Positions 51,810-61,876 of a DNA stretch of 64,000 nt are shown here, piece by piece. This DNA comes from Flavobacteriales bacterium UBA6057 (GTDB lineage: Bacteria > Bacteroidota > Bacteroidia > Flavobacteriales_G > Salibacteraceae): the NCBI GenBank assembly GCA_002428995.1, contig DIYJ01000006.1:186001-250000 (forward strand). The letters run 5' to 3'. The translations under genes and the position numbers were made by a program. The notes under the pieces are model-generated. The model was not told the origin of the DNA. It made no database searches and saw only the letters and a program-made list of their open reading frames with translations. How positions within the stretch are numbered: position 1 is the first letter of the stretch; each line of letters starts with the position of its first letter.

Positions 51810-54677
51810 ATGGAATATCCCTACAAGTGCTTATGCATAAGGTCTTACCTGTCATTGCTGGCCTTTTGTTTTTGGCAGGTTCTTTCGCTGGGCCAGGATA
51901 TTCAATACAAGCAGCTTACCACAGAAGATAATCTGTCCCATGACATTGTGTTTCGGGTATTTCAGCATCCTGACACGGGCTATATCTGGTTTGGAACCGA
52001 CATCGGTCTGGTCCGATACAACGGACATGAGCTAAAGCAACTGAGTGAACCTGAAAACACGAAACACAGCGTGCTCGGACTGTGTGGAGATCCATCCGGA
52101 AACCTTAGGATTGCTCATTTTAACCGAGGAGTTGGCACTTTGAAACCACCCTACGAGGATTTAATCACCGAACACTATTCTCCATTGGACCGGGTGATCA
52201 AAATGGAGCGGTTCAGGAATGGCTTCCTCATTCTCGAAGTGCAGTCCATAGCGCTCCAGTTCTGGACAGGTGAAGATCAGGACAAGATCGATACATTATG
52301 CATTGTGCCATTCTGGATCAGGGACTTCGAAGTGTACGATGACGCTATCTACCTGGCATCAGAATCAGGGTTTTACAGATGGAATGGGCAGCTTGAAGTG
52401 TTGAGCACTCAGCCAGTTTCCTGGTTGGACAGCGATGAGAGGGGGCTCTATTATGCCGATCAGCATTCCATATACCTGTGGAAAGAAGAAAGTCCGGAAC
52501 TTCTCGAAACCTGTCCCGGGAAACACAACATCGATCATTTTCTTCGGGCAGCGGATGGAGCTCTATGGGTTAGCGAGCACACTGGAGGATTCTATTACCA
52601 CGATGAAAACGGCTGGATCGACATAGGTGAAACTCTTGGGGATCAGGATATTGTGGTGCATCAGTTCTTCGAGGATCACGATCACAACATTTGGGCCGCG
52701 ACTTTAGGGGCTGGGGTGTATCAATTTACGGTATCGCCCTCCATTCTGCGGGAGTGGGAGGTTCCCAAAGCCAGCTTCTATCTCAAGGCAGGACAGCTGA
52801 CCGAAAGAGGACAGTTCATCATTGGCGGAGATCAAGGCGTATTCTCCTGTGATGACTCTTCCTGCTATTCCCTGCAATTGAATCAGATGACCGATAAGGT
52901 GTACGTATACGATCTGCTGTCAACGAATGAGCTTACATACATTTCCACCAACCAGGGAGTATATCTGCACCAAAACGGAAGCGACTCTGCTCACAGGATC
53001 GATTTGATGGCAGGCTGCACCTTTGATTCGGCTGCTAATGGAAACATCTACCTGGCCCACGACAACAGTGTGTATCAAGTTCTGGGACAAGCCCTGCTAT
53101 TGCTTTTCAGGGTAAATGAGAACATCATCGACATCGCCATCAACGGGGAAATGCTCTACCTGATGACACGAGAAACGCTCTGTCAATACAACATCACTTC
53201 AGGTTCGATGAGTATGAGTTGCGAAAATTCGAGGCTGGACCGGATCGTCAATGATGTGGCCATTGACGCTGATGGGCGCTTTTATTGCGCTACCAATACA
53301 GGTCTTTATCGCTTCCATGATAGTCGTTGGGAACACATAGCGCTGAACAGCAATACAGAGCAACCGCGCTGTCTTGCGCTGGCCATTGATCAACAAAACA
53401 GGATCTGGGTAACCACCGCGAAGAGTGTTGAAGTGGTGGATCAAAAAGACAGGGTAGAAACTGTTCTGGTGTCTGAAATACAAAAGAATGAGGAGCTTGA
53501 AATGCTCTTTTTCGGGAATGATGGCACGCTTTACCTCGGAAGCAATGCGCGCTTTTTTTCACTGAACGATACCTCTGTGCGCACCGTGAGGCACAGGCCA
53601 TCGCTGATCATCACACACCTTAGAACGGGGAAGGAGTTTCAAAACAATGTGAAGCCGTTTGAACCCATAACCCTGAACCACAACGAAGCCCGGTTAAACC
53701 TGAGCTTTGACGTTATTGACCTCTCGCTGAGCAGAGGAATGAACGTTCGCTATCGCCTTCTTCCTGAAATGCAGGAATGGAAGACAACGTTAGACAAAGA
53801 ACTAACGTTCTCTAACTTATCGCCCGGACACTATGAATTGAAGTTGGAAGCAAGCCATATCCTTGGCGCCCAAGAGGCGTCACACTATAGCCTTGACATC
53901 GAGGTGAAGCCTCCGTGGTGGTCTATCCCGTGGGTCCAGGGTTTGCTGGCTTTTGCCTTGGCCTCCATGATTGCACTCGCGATATGGTTGGCCGCCCGAT
54001 TCCAGCGCAAACGATACCAGAAGCGACTGGAAATGGAGACATTGAAAATGAAGGCGCTGAACAACCAGCTAAATCCGCATTTTCTGTCCAATGCTCTGCA
54101 GACCATGAAGGACTTATTGAGGTCTGGTAGTCAGGATGACGCGTTGGACTATGTGAACCGATTTACCTACCTGCTTCGCAAAAACTTTGAACGGCTCGAA
54201 GAAAACACCATCAGCATTGACGAAGAAGTGCAATTGCTTGAAGCCTACCTATCAATTGAACAGCTCAGGTTCGAGATCCCTTTTCGCTTCTCCGTGAGCG
54301 TATCGGATGAAATACCGATGGAAACCCGGATTCCGTTGATGGTAGTTCAGCCCTTTGTGGAAAATGCCGTTTGGCATGGCATCTCGCGCCTTAAAGACAG
54401 GGCGGGAGAGGTTCATGTTTGCTTCGAGCTTACAGAAGACCGCTTGAGACTTCGAATTCTGATCGAAGACAACGGTGTTGGGCTCTTCCATTCTGGCAAA
54501 CGGTCTTTACTTCCCAAGCGAAGATCGGGAATAAAAATGACGGAACACCGCCTTCAACTGATTGACCCGGGCTCTAAACTCCACATAGCAAGCAAGAGCA
54601 AAAAGGATGAATCATCCGGCACAAGGATCGAACTACTCATCGCCTTTCATTCACCAGCTAAGCACAACACACACTAA
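51810..54677 (+). CDS. Propeller/Y_Y_Y sensor histidine kinase, LytS-like kinase core
   Basis: Start chosen at ATG 51810 (MEYPYKCLCIRSYLSLLAF), 955 residues; an ATG 63 bases earlier is possible. It has an N-terminal signal, a periplasmic propeller region (YIWFGTDIGLVRYNGHE and similar blades), a Y_Y_Y domain (LSLSRGMNVRYRLLPEMQEW ... LSPGHYELKLEA), one membrane helix (about 715-735), then a His_kinase domain with LNPHFLSNAL where H757 is the likely acceptor, and an HATPase (VVQPFVENAVWHG, DNGVG). It is the paralogue of the kinase at 10.9 kb, and its regulator follows one base after the stop. The signal is unknown. Confidence 0.9.
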   Translation: MEYPYKCLCIRSYLSLLAFCFWQVLSLGQDIQYKQLTTEDNLSHDIVFRVFQHPDTGYIWFGTDIGLVRYNGHELKQLSEPENTKHSVLGLCGDPSGNLRIAHFNRGVGTLKPPYEDLITEHYSPLDRVIKMERFRNGFLILEVQSIALQFWTGEDQDKIDTLCIVPFWIRDFEVYDDAIYLASESGFYRWNGQLEVLSTQPVSWLDSDERGLYYADQHSIYLWKEESPELLETCPGKHNIDHFLRAADGALWVSEHTGGFYYHDENGWIDIGETLGDQDIVVHQFFEDHDHNIWAATLGAGVYQFTVSPSILREWEVPKASFYLKAGQLTERGQFIIGGDQGVFSCDDSSCYSLQLNQMTDKVYVYDLLSTNELTYISTNQGVYLHQNGSDSAHRIDLMAGCTFDSAANGNIYLAHDNSVYQVLGQALLLLFRVNENIIDIAINGEMLYLMTRETLCQYNITSGSMSMSCENSRLDRIVNDVAIDADGRFYCATNTGLYRFHDSRWEHIALNSNTEQPRCLALAIDQQNRIWVTTAKSVEVVDQKDRVETVLVSEIQKNEELEMLFFGNDGTLYLGSNARFFSLNDTSVRTVRHRPSLIITHLRTGKEFQNNVKPFEPITLNHNEARLNLSFDVIDLSLSRGMNVRYRLLPEMQEWKTTLDKELTFSNLSPGHYELKLEASHILGAQEASHYSLDIEVKPPWWSIPWVQGLLAFALASMIALAIWLAARFQRKRYQKRLEMETLKMKALNNQLNPHFLSNALQTMKDLLRSGSQDDALDYVNRFTYLLRKNFERLEENTISIDEEVQLLEAYLSIEQLRFEIPFRFSVSVSDEIPMETRIPLMVVQPFVENAVWHGISRLKDRAGEVHVCFELTEDRLRLRILIEDNGVGLFHSGKRSLLPKRRSGIKMTEHRLQLIDPGSKLHIASKSKKDESSGTRIELLIAFHSPAKHNTH

Positions 54678-54678
54678 C

Positions 54679-55473
54679 ATGCCACAACAGAACACACTCA
54701 GCTGCCTCATTGTAGACGATGAACGCTCGTCCAGAAACGAACTTGAAGATTTGCTGGTCGAATACTGCCCTGAAGTTTACGTGGTAGGCAAGGCATCATC
54801 TGCATTGGAGGCGCGCGCGCTGATTGCTGAGCTACAGCCCGATCTCATCTTTTTAGATGTGAGAATGCCCGATGAAAGTGGTTTTGATTTGCTGGAAACC
54901 CTGTCAGAGCAGCCGATCTCAGTGGTGTTTATATCCGGATATGAAGAGTATGCAGTAGAGGCTTTTAAGACTGCTGCTTTGCACTACCTCATCAAGCCCT
55001 GCCAGCCAGAAGAGCTGAAGAAGGCGGTGAAGCGAGTGCTCCAAGGTCGGGCCGGGGACAGAAAAGCAAACAACAGCCGGATCAACGGGAAGCAGTTGGA
55101 AGCCTTAGTGGCATCCAACGCCATGAAAAACGACATGAGTCAGGAGGAAGACCGGATCATTGTCGCGCATCGAACCGGATTTAAGATTCTCCGCATTTCA
55201 GACATTAACTTCCTCAAGAGCTGTGGAAACTATACTGAGTTTCACCTGACATCGGGAGACGTGCAAGTTGCCAGCAGGGCCATCGGCTACTTTGAAAAAC
55301 AGCTGCCGGACGCACTTTTCTTTCGCATCCACAGATCTTACCTCATCAACCTCGATCACCTGGAGGGGTATGAATCTCAGCAGAATTGTTTTGTGGAACT
55401 ACGAGGAAATGTGAAGTTGGAAGTCTCCAGGCGCAAGCTTAAATCCCTGATGGATCGGGTGCTCAGCCATTAA
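54679..55473 (+). CDS. LytTR-family response regulator
   Basis: Start chosen at ATG 54679 (MPQQNTLSCLIVDDE), 264 residues, one base after the kinase stop; an upstream in-frame ATG at 54607 would overlap the kinase. The receiver domain has acidic D13/D14, phospho-acceptor D60 (LIFLDVRMPD) and K106 (LIKPCQ), with S86 where most members have Thr. The LytTR domain (about 155-260) has INFLKSCGNYTEF and FFRIHRSYLINLDHL. It is a partner for the adjoining kinase. Confidence 0.93.
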   Translation: MPQQNTLSCLIVDDERSSRNELEDLLVEYCPEVYVVGKASSALEARALIAELQPDLIFLDVRMPDESGFDLLETLSEQPISVVFISGYEEYAVEAFKTAALHYLIKPCQPEELKKAVKRVLQGRAGDRKANNSRINGKQLEALVASNAMKNDMSQEEDRIIVAHRTGFKILRISDINFLKSCGNYTEFHLTSGDVQVASRAIGYFEKQLPDALFFRIHRSYLINLDHLEGYESQQNCFVELRGNVKLEVSRRKLKSLMDRVLSH

Positions 55474-56351
55474 ACCTGTCGTTCATGCTCCACTTTGGCC
55501 TGCTCAATCTCCTGTAAATCGCTGTCGGAGAGTGTTTGATTCGGGCTACCAAATAAGATCGTCATCGCCTTGCCCGGTGTTTTCTTAAGATCTCTGGCAA
55601 TGTCCACGAATTCATGAAATACCAGCCGCACCGGGTTGTAGGAATTCACATCCTTCAAAATACCATAGACGGGCTGCTCGTCCTCCTCCTGGAAAGTTCC
55701 AAAGAGCCGATCCCATATGATGAAGGTGGAGCCGTAGTTCTTGTCCAGGTAATGAGCATTGGTAGCGTGGTGTACCCTATGATGGGATGGAGTGGTGAAC
55801 ACATATTCAATAGGCCGGGGCAGTTTGTAAATCAATTCTGTGTGAATCCAGAACTGATACAACACCTCCAATTGGTGACACACGAAGAATACCAACGGAT
55901 GAAAGCCCATAAACGCTACAGGAAGGAAGAAGATGACTTTGATCTGCTGAACCCATGAAAGCCGGAACGATACTGACCAGTTGTATTGCTTCGATGAGTG
56001 GTGAGTGACATGCGTGGCCCACCAAAAACGGTATTCGTGTGCTACTCTATGCGCCCAGTAACGGCAGAAGTCGAGAACTATGATGCACAGAATGTAAGAC
56101 CACCAGGTGTGCGGGATCTTAAAAGGAGTGATCTTATAGATCAGCAAAATCAATCCGAACAAGGCGCCCTTTGTGATGGCACTGGAAACGAGGTTGCCGA
56201 TACCCACCAAGGAAGCTGCAAACATGTCTTTCACATCATCCTTGCGGCCAAATTTTCGATAGCGCAGCCAATACTCCAAAATCACCAGCCCGACCATCAC
56301 TGGCGAAACCCATAAGATGATCGGAGGTAATTCATTCACCAACTCTTCCAT
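55470..56351 (-). CDS. Sterol desaturase/fatty acid hydroxylase family membrane protein
   Basis: The 293-residue protein has about four membrane segments and the three His clusters of di-iron hydroxylases: HRVAHEYRFWW (HxxxH), THVTHHSSKQYNW (HxxHH) and HHRVHHATNAHYLDKNYG (HxxHH). These ligate iron at the membrane surface. It may hydroxylate lipids. The end of the gene overlaps the response-regulator stop by four bases, convergently. Confidence 0.92.
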   Translation of the reverse strand: MEELVNELPPIILWVSPVMVGLVILEYWLRYRKFGRKDDVKDMFAASLVGIGNLVSSAITKGALFGLILLIYKITPFKIPHTWWSYILCIIVLDFCRYWAHRVAHEYRFWWATHVTHHSSKQYNWSVSFRLSWVQQIKVIFFLPVAFMGFHPLVFFVCHQLEVLYQFWIHTELIYKLPRPIEYVFTTPSHHRVHHATNAHYLDKNYGSTFIIWDRLFGTFQEEDEQPVYGILKDVNSYNPVRLVFHEFVDIARDLKKTPGKAMTILFGSPNQTLSDSDLQEIEQAKVEHERQV

Positions 56352-56583
56352 GCAATCTCAGTTTCTGGAAGCGCTGGACGATCATAGGGATAGAACGCTT
56401 CCAAATCGCTGCGAAGAAACGCTTATGATTCATTCCACCGCATGGAATGTCGTTTTAACTGCCAACGAATCCCTGTCAATAAGCGATACGACTCTGATCT
56501 GAAGGGGCAGCGCGCTGTTTTCACGTCCCTGTCCACGATTTTCTTTGCATTCTTGTGGTTTAAATTCTTTTGAATTCCCGCGT

Positions 56584-57621
56584 ATGAGTAAGCAGTTTGG
56601 TGGAAAAGTGACCTCTCAGTTGAAGGATCGATACAAACAATCCAAAAACTGGAAGGACAATGCCTTTGTGAACCTGGAAGAAACAAGCATGAATTTCAGC
56701 TTCCATTCCATACCCAAGCTCCTGTACAAGCAATTCTTTGAGAACAAGGGAAGGATCCCTGCTGAGCCGCTGCCAGTGACTCCGTTTGATCAAGCTGCCT
56801 TCTTGGAAGACAGCCCAGAACCTAAGTTCATTTGGTACGGTCATTCGGCTCTTCTGCTGCGCTGGATGGGAAAAACGATCCTAATCGATCCTATGTTGGG
56901 ACCTAATGCATCTCCCATCGCACCCATCGCTACCAAGCGATTCTCCCAAAACACACTAGACCTGATCGATCAGTTTCCACCCATCGATTTGCTCCTTATG
57001 ACTCATGATCACTACGATCACCTGGATTACGACAGTATTAAGAAGCTCCGTGACAAAACATCTCAGTGGTTTGTGGCGCTAGGTATAGGTAGGCACCTGG
57101 AATCGTGGGGCATTGCCAGCGAGTCCATTCGTGAGTTTGATTGGTGGGACCATGCGGATTTTGCTTCCATTCGCTTCACCTTCACACCATCGAGGCACTT
57201 CTCTGGAAGAGGGTTGAACGATCGTGCCAAGTCGCTCTGGGGTGGATGGGCCATGAATTCCAGCGGAATGAATCTTTATTGGAGCGGTGACGGAGGTTAT
57301 GGCGATCACTTCAAGGAAGTGGGGGAGAAACTAGGACCGTTTGATCTTGGTTTCATGGAATGCGGTCAGTACAACGAAAACTGGCACCTGATTCACATGT
57401 ATCCTGAAGAGAGCATTGAAGCTGCGAAAGATGCCAGGGTGACTGCTGCACTTCCAGTTCACTGGGCTGGCTTCGCACTGGCTCAACACCACTGGAAAGA
57501 TCCCATTGAACGCTTTGTGAGTGAGGCCGAAAAGCAATCGGTGAAGCACCTGACTCCAGCCATTGGAGAGATCACTACAATCAACTCAATAACAGGTGAT
57601 TGGTGGTCTGGGTTGAAGTAA
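56584..57621 (+). CDS. MBL-fold metallo-hydrolase, NAPE-PLD/UlaG-like
   Basis: Start at ATG 56584 (MSKQFGGKVTSQL), 345 residues; an ATG 39 bases earlier is less likely. It has WYGHSALLLRWMGKTILIDPMLG (about 92-114), the first strand of the fold, and THDHYDHLDY (H141, H143, D145, H146), the metal-binding HxHxDH. Later ligands lie in SRHFSGRG and SGDGGYGDHF. The N-terminal 80 residues with KQSKNWKDNAFVN resemble NAPE-hydrolysing phospholipase D. It may act on phospholipids; unproven. Confidence 0.88.
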   Translation: MSKQFGGKVTSQLKDRYKQSKNWKDNAFVNLEETSMNFSFHSIPKLLYKQFFENKGRIPAEPLPVTPFDQAAFLEDSPEPKFIWYGHSALLLRWMGKTILIDPMLGPNASPIAPIATKRFSQNTLDLIDQFPPIDLLLMTHDHYDHLDYDSIKKLRDKTSQWFVALGIGRHLESWGIASESIREFDWWDHADFASIRFTFTPSRHFSGRGLNDRAKSLWGGWAMNSSGMNLYWSGDGGYGDHFKEVGEKLGPFDLGFMECGQYNENWHLIHMYPEESIEAAKDARVTAALPVHWAGFALAQHHWKDPIERFVSEAEKQSVKHLTPAIGEITTINSITGDWWSGLK

Positions 57622-57625
57622 ATCT

Positions 57626-58297
57626 TTAATCCTTGGCAAGCAGCTGAATATCGTGTGGTCGCAGCACGTTTTTGGAATATCCCTTCCGAGCCGCATTGAC
57701 CATCGCCAAGCCGATTTGTGTAGTGTCTACCACAGATTTTGGAGCTAAGGCCTTCACCAGCTTCAAGAGCCACATCAGGTTCTTGATCATCACCCGGTAG
57801 AGCTTACTGCTCGGTTCAATGCCGCGCAGAGGAATGATACCTCCGGGCCTGAACATAAACGCAGCTTTGAAACCCAGCTTGAGCAGATCATTCTCGGTTT
57901 TTCCTTTCACCCGTGCCCACATAGTGCGGCCTTTTTCAGAAGAATCGGTTCCTTCTCCGGAGACATAACAAAACGTCATGTTCGCATTGAGTTGGAGTAA
58001 TTGCTTCGCGAGAGCCATGGTGAAACCGTACGTCATCTTTGTATACTGATCTTCGTTCATTCCAGCAGCACTTACACCCATACAGGCATAACAGGTGTCA
58101 TAGCCTTTCAACTGATCGGCCACAGAGTCGAATTCAGAGAAGTCCTTGTGGATTAGTTCTTTCAATTTGGGATGATCAATCCCTGTGTTCCTGCGGGAAA
58201 TGGAAAGAACCTGCTCAATTTCTGGATGATCCAGGCATTCAAGGAGCACACCCTTTCCAACCATTCCCGTAGCTCCGGTAACAATTACATTCAACAT
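57626..58297 (-). CDS. NAD(P)-binding epimerase-like protein
   Basis: The 223-residue protein opens with VIVTGATGMVGKGVLLECL, the glycine motif of atypical extended SDRs, and has CYACMGVSAAGMNE and MFRPGGIIPL. The form is that of small HTATIP2/NmrA-like Rossmann proteins. It lacks an obvious YxxxK. Function unknown. It is convergent with the MBL-fold gene, four bases apart. Confidence 0.82.
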   Translation of the reverse strand: MLNVIVTGATGMVGKGVLLECLDHPEIEQVLSISRRNTGIDHPKLKELIHKDFSEFDSVADQLKGYDTCYACMGVSAAGMNEDQYTKMTYGFTMALAKQLLQLNANMTFCYVSGEGTDSSEKGRTMWARVKGKTENDLLKLGFKAAFMFRPGGIIPLRGIEPSSKLYRVMIKNLMWLLKLVKALAPKSVVDTTQIGLAMVNAARKGYSKNVLRPHDIQLLAKD

Positions 58298-58357
58298 GAC
58301 TTGACTGATTAGCGTGTTAAAGCACTACGTCAAAGATGACATTCTGCTTGAAACAGG

Positions 58358-59338
58358 CTACAAGGCCTGGTCAGCTGACTCGTGATGATGCTTGATAAAA
58401 TCAACGATCCAGCTTTGAGCGTCTGATTTCTGTTCATTGGTGGCATCCACAAAGCCGTGGTTCATTCCTTCCAGAATATGAACCGCGTGATCTACTGAGA
58501 GTGAATCAAGCCTTTGTGCCAGGCGATGTGTTTGATCCACAGGCACAATGAAGTCTTCATCACCGTGAACAAAGAGGGTAGGCGGGGCCTGGCGACCAAC
58601 ATAATTGAACGGAGAATAGGTGTCTAGCAGCGTATACGCTCTGACACTATCGGCATGCGGATCAAACCCAAAGATGTACTGCGTCAAGTCCAGTCTTGAA
58701 CTGATCGGCTCAGGAAGTTCCTCAAGGAATGAATAAATAGAGTCCGCAGTGGGCATTTCAAAAAGGCCTCTCAAGCGATTGGGGCCGTAAACGCTGACAA
58801 CATATCGGAATGCCGGAAAGCGGTGTCTACTGCCATATACGGACGGTTCTGCGTAAGCAACCATCATTGCAATGTGGGCTCCCGCAGATTCACCAAACAA
58901 ACCAATATTGAGGGTGTCCAGGTTGAAAGTGTCCGCGTGTTGCACAATCCAGGCAACAGCATCTGCGGCATCCTGAATGCACTCAGGAAAGGGGCTTTGA
59001 TCCGGTCTGGCTAAGGTATAATCGATGCTCACAACTGCGTGTCCCAGGTCACGGAGTTCATTGACAGCTTCGTTGTAGCGATTCATGTTGAGCCCTTCCT
59101 TGCTGCCGCCAATCCATGCTCCACCGTGGATGAACATAACCACAGGAAAGCGTTCATGGACACGAACCGTTGGAGTATAAAGGTCCAGCGAGAGTCCTGG
59201 TTTGTATTCCTCTCCATAAATGACCTCACCCTCCAGGATGGGAGCTTCATTGGCCACCACGAAGTACGACAGCCAGATAAACGGAGTAGCTGCTCCCACA
59301 AGGAGCACTACAACGAAGAGTTTCCAATAGCGCTTCAA
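58358..59338 (-). CDS. Exported alpha/beta hydrolase, HSL/esterase-like
   Basis: The 326-residue protein starts with TTG at 59338, overlapping the upstream HTTM-DCC stop by four bases (TTGA). It has an N-terminal hydrophobic anchor (about 7-27), FIHGGAWIGG with the oxyanion HGG (about 70), GESAGAH containing the catalytic Ser (about 150), an acid in HGDEDFIVP and the final His in GMNHGF. It hydrolyses an ester of unknown identity, outside the cytoplasm. Confidence 0.88.
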   Translation of the reverse strand: MKRYWKLFVVVLLVGAATPFIWLSYFVVANEAPILEGEVIYGEEYKPGLSLDLYTPTVRVHERFPVVMFIHGGAWIGGSKEGLNMNRYNEAVNELRDLGHAVVSIDYTLARPDQSPFPECIQDAADAVAWIVQHADTFNLDTLNIGLFGESAGAHIAMMVAYAEPSVYGSRHRFPAFRYVVSVYGPNRLRGLFEMPTADSIYSFLEELPEPISSRLDLTQYIFGFDPHADSVRAYTLLDTYSPFNYVGRQAPPTLFVHGDEDFIVPVDQTHRLAQRLDSLSVDHAVHILEGMNHGFVDATNEQKSDAQSWIVDFIKHHHESADQAL

Positions 59339-61230
59339 GACGATGGATTGGTTGAATTCTGATTTGCCATCGCTGGCAGGGGAAAGTCACTGGAGAAAAT
59401 CACCTTGCCCTTGTAGTTCTCTTCCGTTTCGAAACCGTTGAGATTGATGATCTTGTTTTCATAGATCGTCAGCCGGTAGGACTCCGCGCCCGTTCCCCGG
59501 TATCGTTGATCCAGTTGAATGAACTTATTCAGCATATGATGGCCACGCTCGCCCGGTGTATGGAACCGCGCCATGCTATCCACATCCAAGGTTGACAAAG
59601 CAGATTTGTATCGAATCAGGGTACAGTAGAGCAGGTCGCTCCCGAAGTTGTCGAGCCAAAACCAGTCATAGCCCGTAAAGTCCATTCGATCACCATTGGC
59701 AGTAAAAATGGGAACCAACTCTTCGCTTCCATCCTTGCTAACGCGATGCAGGGTAATCCAACGCTGATTCGTGAGCAAGTCGTCATGATTGAAAACAAAA
59801 GGCATTTCAAGACCACCTGCATAAGTGACCCGCTTGATGCTGTTGTAGGCAGAGTCGGGCAGCACGTTCATTGATATTCCACTGAGCACAGGGAATCGCG
59901 TTACCGCGTAGAGTAGAATCAGAATCGCATATCCACCAAGGAGCCAATTCAAACTGAAAGTCGCGCTTTCTGTGGATTGAATGCGCTTGATCGTTGGTGG
60001 AGGAGTAGGTGGTTCCAAGGCACAAGTCCCAAAGATCTTGTAGCGGTGTTTTGCAATCTGTGCATAGATCATGTAGCCAAGGCGCGTCCATCTGCCGATA
60101 AGGAAAATCGGCATCAGCACCCATGTTGCAGGATTGAGCTTGATGATTTCTATGTAGAGATCATATCCTTTATACACCCTGTTGTTTGAATCAACACCGC
60201 ACATCCAAACCCTGACTTCTTCCTCAGACAGCCCATGTTCAGCGATCAAATCTGAAGAGTAGCTCAGGGGCATGAATAGAATGCTTCCGTTGAAATTGAT
60301 CTTTCGAAGCACCTTCATTGATTTCTTGCAGAGGTTGCAACGATCATCGAACAGTATTTTGACGCGTCTGCTTGGGTTCACGGGATGCAGAATGAGTAAC
60401 CATAACAATGCTTCCACATGTGGAAGGATGGACAACTCGATGAACACCAATGAAAACAGGATGAAGATCCAACCCCAGGTAATGACAAAAAGCCGCCCCC
60501 ACCGAAAGAACATAAGAGGAAGCATCAGCAATTGATAGAAGATCTGGATGTAAGTGATGGTTCGAGAAAAGACTTCAAAAAAAGTGGGGTTTGCAAACAG
60601 CACCTCGCGAAACACGAGGTTGAATTTGCTGAAATAAGAGCCCGTAAGCATGACGCCTACGGTTTTGCCGCTCAACCAGAAGTCATCAAAAATGTGGTAG
60701 CTCAGAGCACCAAAGTTCACCGTGGCGTAGGCAGTAAAACCAAGAAAGAAAGCCAGTCTCAATCTGCGGGCAGTAATTGCTCCCAACATTTGATGACTGT
60801 GTACTACCAGCTTCTTCAACAAGCCTTCCTTACCCTGCAGTATAGAGCGATCAAGGCTATAATACCCGGAGGCATTTCCCATCAGCAGCACCACAAGAAA
60901 CTGTAACGAGATAGCGCTGCCCAGCATGGATGTCTTGAACACAATGTCAACGTAAGGCACCAGGAGTAATGCCAATAGCGTCATGAATGGAGTGAAAAGC
61001 CCCATCGTGAGCAACAGCATCACAAGCAGAGAAACCAAAAGAAGAGGCAGGTGCATCTCAAGATTAGGCAACGTCCAGGCCACGGCCAGAATCTGAGCAT
61101 ATCGAATCATAAACAGGGCTCCGAACAGAATTCTGAGCAAGCCTATTTTACGCTGTTCCGAATGGAAGTCATAGATGTCCGGAAACTTGCTTTTGGATAC
61201 GACTCGGTAGAGGAGGGCTGAAACGCGCAC
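59335..61230 (-). CDS. HTTM domain fused to DCC-type thiol-disulfide oxidoreductase
   Basis: The 631-residue protein starts with GTG (61230). Residues about 20-285 are a polytopic HTTM region (vitamin K-dependent gamma-carboxylase-like membrane domain), with about seven segments. Then comes KILFDDRCNLCKKSMKVL, where the DxxC motif has C298 and C301, a DUF393/DCC thioredoxin-like domain. A further membrane helix (about 425-445) precedes a soluble tail. Stop overlaps the esterase start. A redox partner for the membrane domain is plausible but not shown. Confidence 0.85.
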   Translation of the reverse strand: MRVSALLYRVVSKSKFPDIYDFHSEQRKIGLLRILFGALFMIRYAQILAVAWTLPNLEMHLPLLLVSLLVMLLLTMGLFTPFMTLLALLLVPYVDIVFKTSMLGSAISLQFLVVLLMGNASGYYSLDRSILQGKEGLLKKLVVHSHQMLGAITARRLRLAFFLGFTAYATVNFGALSYHIFDDFWLSGKTVGVMLTGSYFSKFNLVFREVLFANPTFFEVFSRTITYIQIFYQLLMLPLMFFRWGRLFVITWGWIFILFSLVFIELSILPHVEALLWLLILHPVNPSRRVKILFDDRCNLCKKSMKVLRKINFNGSILFMPLSYSSDLIAEHGLSEEEVRVWMCGVDSNNRVYKGYDLYIEIIKLNPATWVLMPIFLIGRWTRLGYMIYAQIAKHRYKIFGTCALEPPTPPPTIKRIQSTESATFSLNWLLGGYAILILLYAVTRFPVLSGISMNVLPDSAYNSIKRVTYAGGLEMPFVFNHDDLLTNQRWITLHRVSKDGSEELVPIFTANGDRMDFTGYDWFWLDNFGSDLLYCTLIRYKSALSTLDVDSMARFHTPGERGHHMLNKFIQLDQRYRGTGAESYRLTIYENKIINLNGFETEENYKGKVIFSSDFPLPAMANQNSTNPSS

Positions 61231-61424
61231 GGGTCAGAAGTGATTGATGAAAGCTACAAGATTTGGATGAAGCGATTCAAACCATTTCGCTGCTGAAATT
61301 AACTGCATAAGCTGGCACAAAAGTACGGAATACGAATCACCTCCGCACTCAGAAGGAGGCGTTGAAAACCCAGTAAATACGGGGGCACTAGCAGCAGTAA
61401 AAACTTTTCTTCATTCTTTTTCAA

Positions 61425-61444
61425 AAAAAGTGTCCCCACTTTTT
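61425..61444. repeat. Perfect hairpin in the divergent intergenic region
   Basis: AAAAAGTG (61425-61432) and CACTTTTT (61437-61444) pair around TCCC. It lies 53 bases before the first YCII gene; it could be an operator, an attenuator or a bidirectional terminator. Confidence 0.5.
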
Positions 61445-61496
61445 GGATCGGCTTCGTCATGCTCGTGAATTTTAATCTTAATCAATTCAATCACAC

Positions 61497-61796
61497 ATGA
61501 AAAAGTTCTTAGCGATCTATCAAAGCACGCCAGAATCAGTGGCGGCAATGGCAAATGCAACTCCGGAGCAAAGCGCTGCGGTAATGCAGGAATGGATGAA
61601 GTGGAAAGCAGCTCACGAAGAAAACATCATTGACTTCGGAGCTCCTTTAATGCCCGCAGATGTTGTAGGTGGAGCCACCCCAAGTGCAGCAAGCGGCTAT
61701 TCAGTTCTTCAAGCCGAAAGCCTCGAAGCTCTGAAGGAAGCTTGCGTTGATCATCCGCATAAGGAAATAGAATTTCTCGAATTTATTGCCATGTAA
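61497..61796 (+). CDS. YCII-related protein
   Basis: The 99-residue protein has the YCII ferredoxin-like fold pattern (FLAIYQSTPES..., ending with VLQAESLEALKEACVDHPHKEIEFLEFIAM). It is shorter than the next YCII protein and the catalytic-type His is in HPH. Its place two genes before an ECF42-type sigma factor fits the known linkage of YCII/DGPF proteins with such factors. Confidence 0.85.
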   Translation: MKKFLAIYQSTPESVAAMANATPEQSAAVMQEWMKWKAAHEENIIDFGAPLMPADVVGGATPSAASGYSVLQAESLEALKEACVDHPHKEIEFLEFIAM

Positions 61797-61876
61797 ATCC
61801 TATGTTGGTCAGCAAGTTGAGAAAAGCAAAACACTGGCTGGTCGCATTTTTCAATAACCACTAATTACTGATTACT

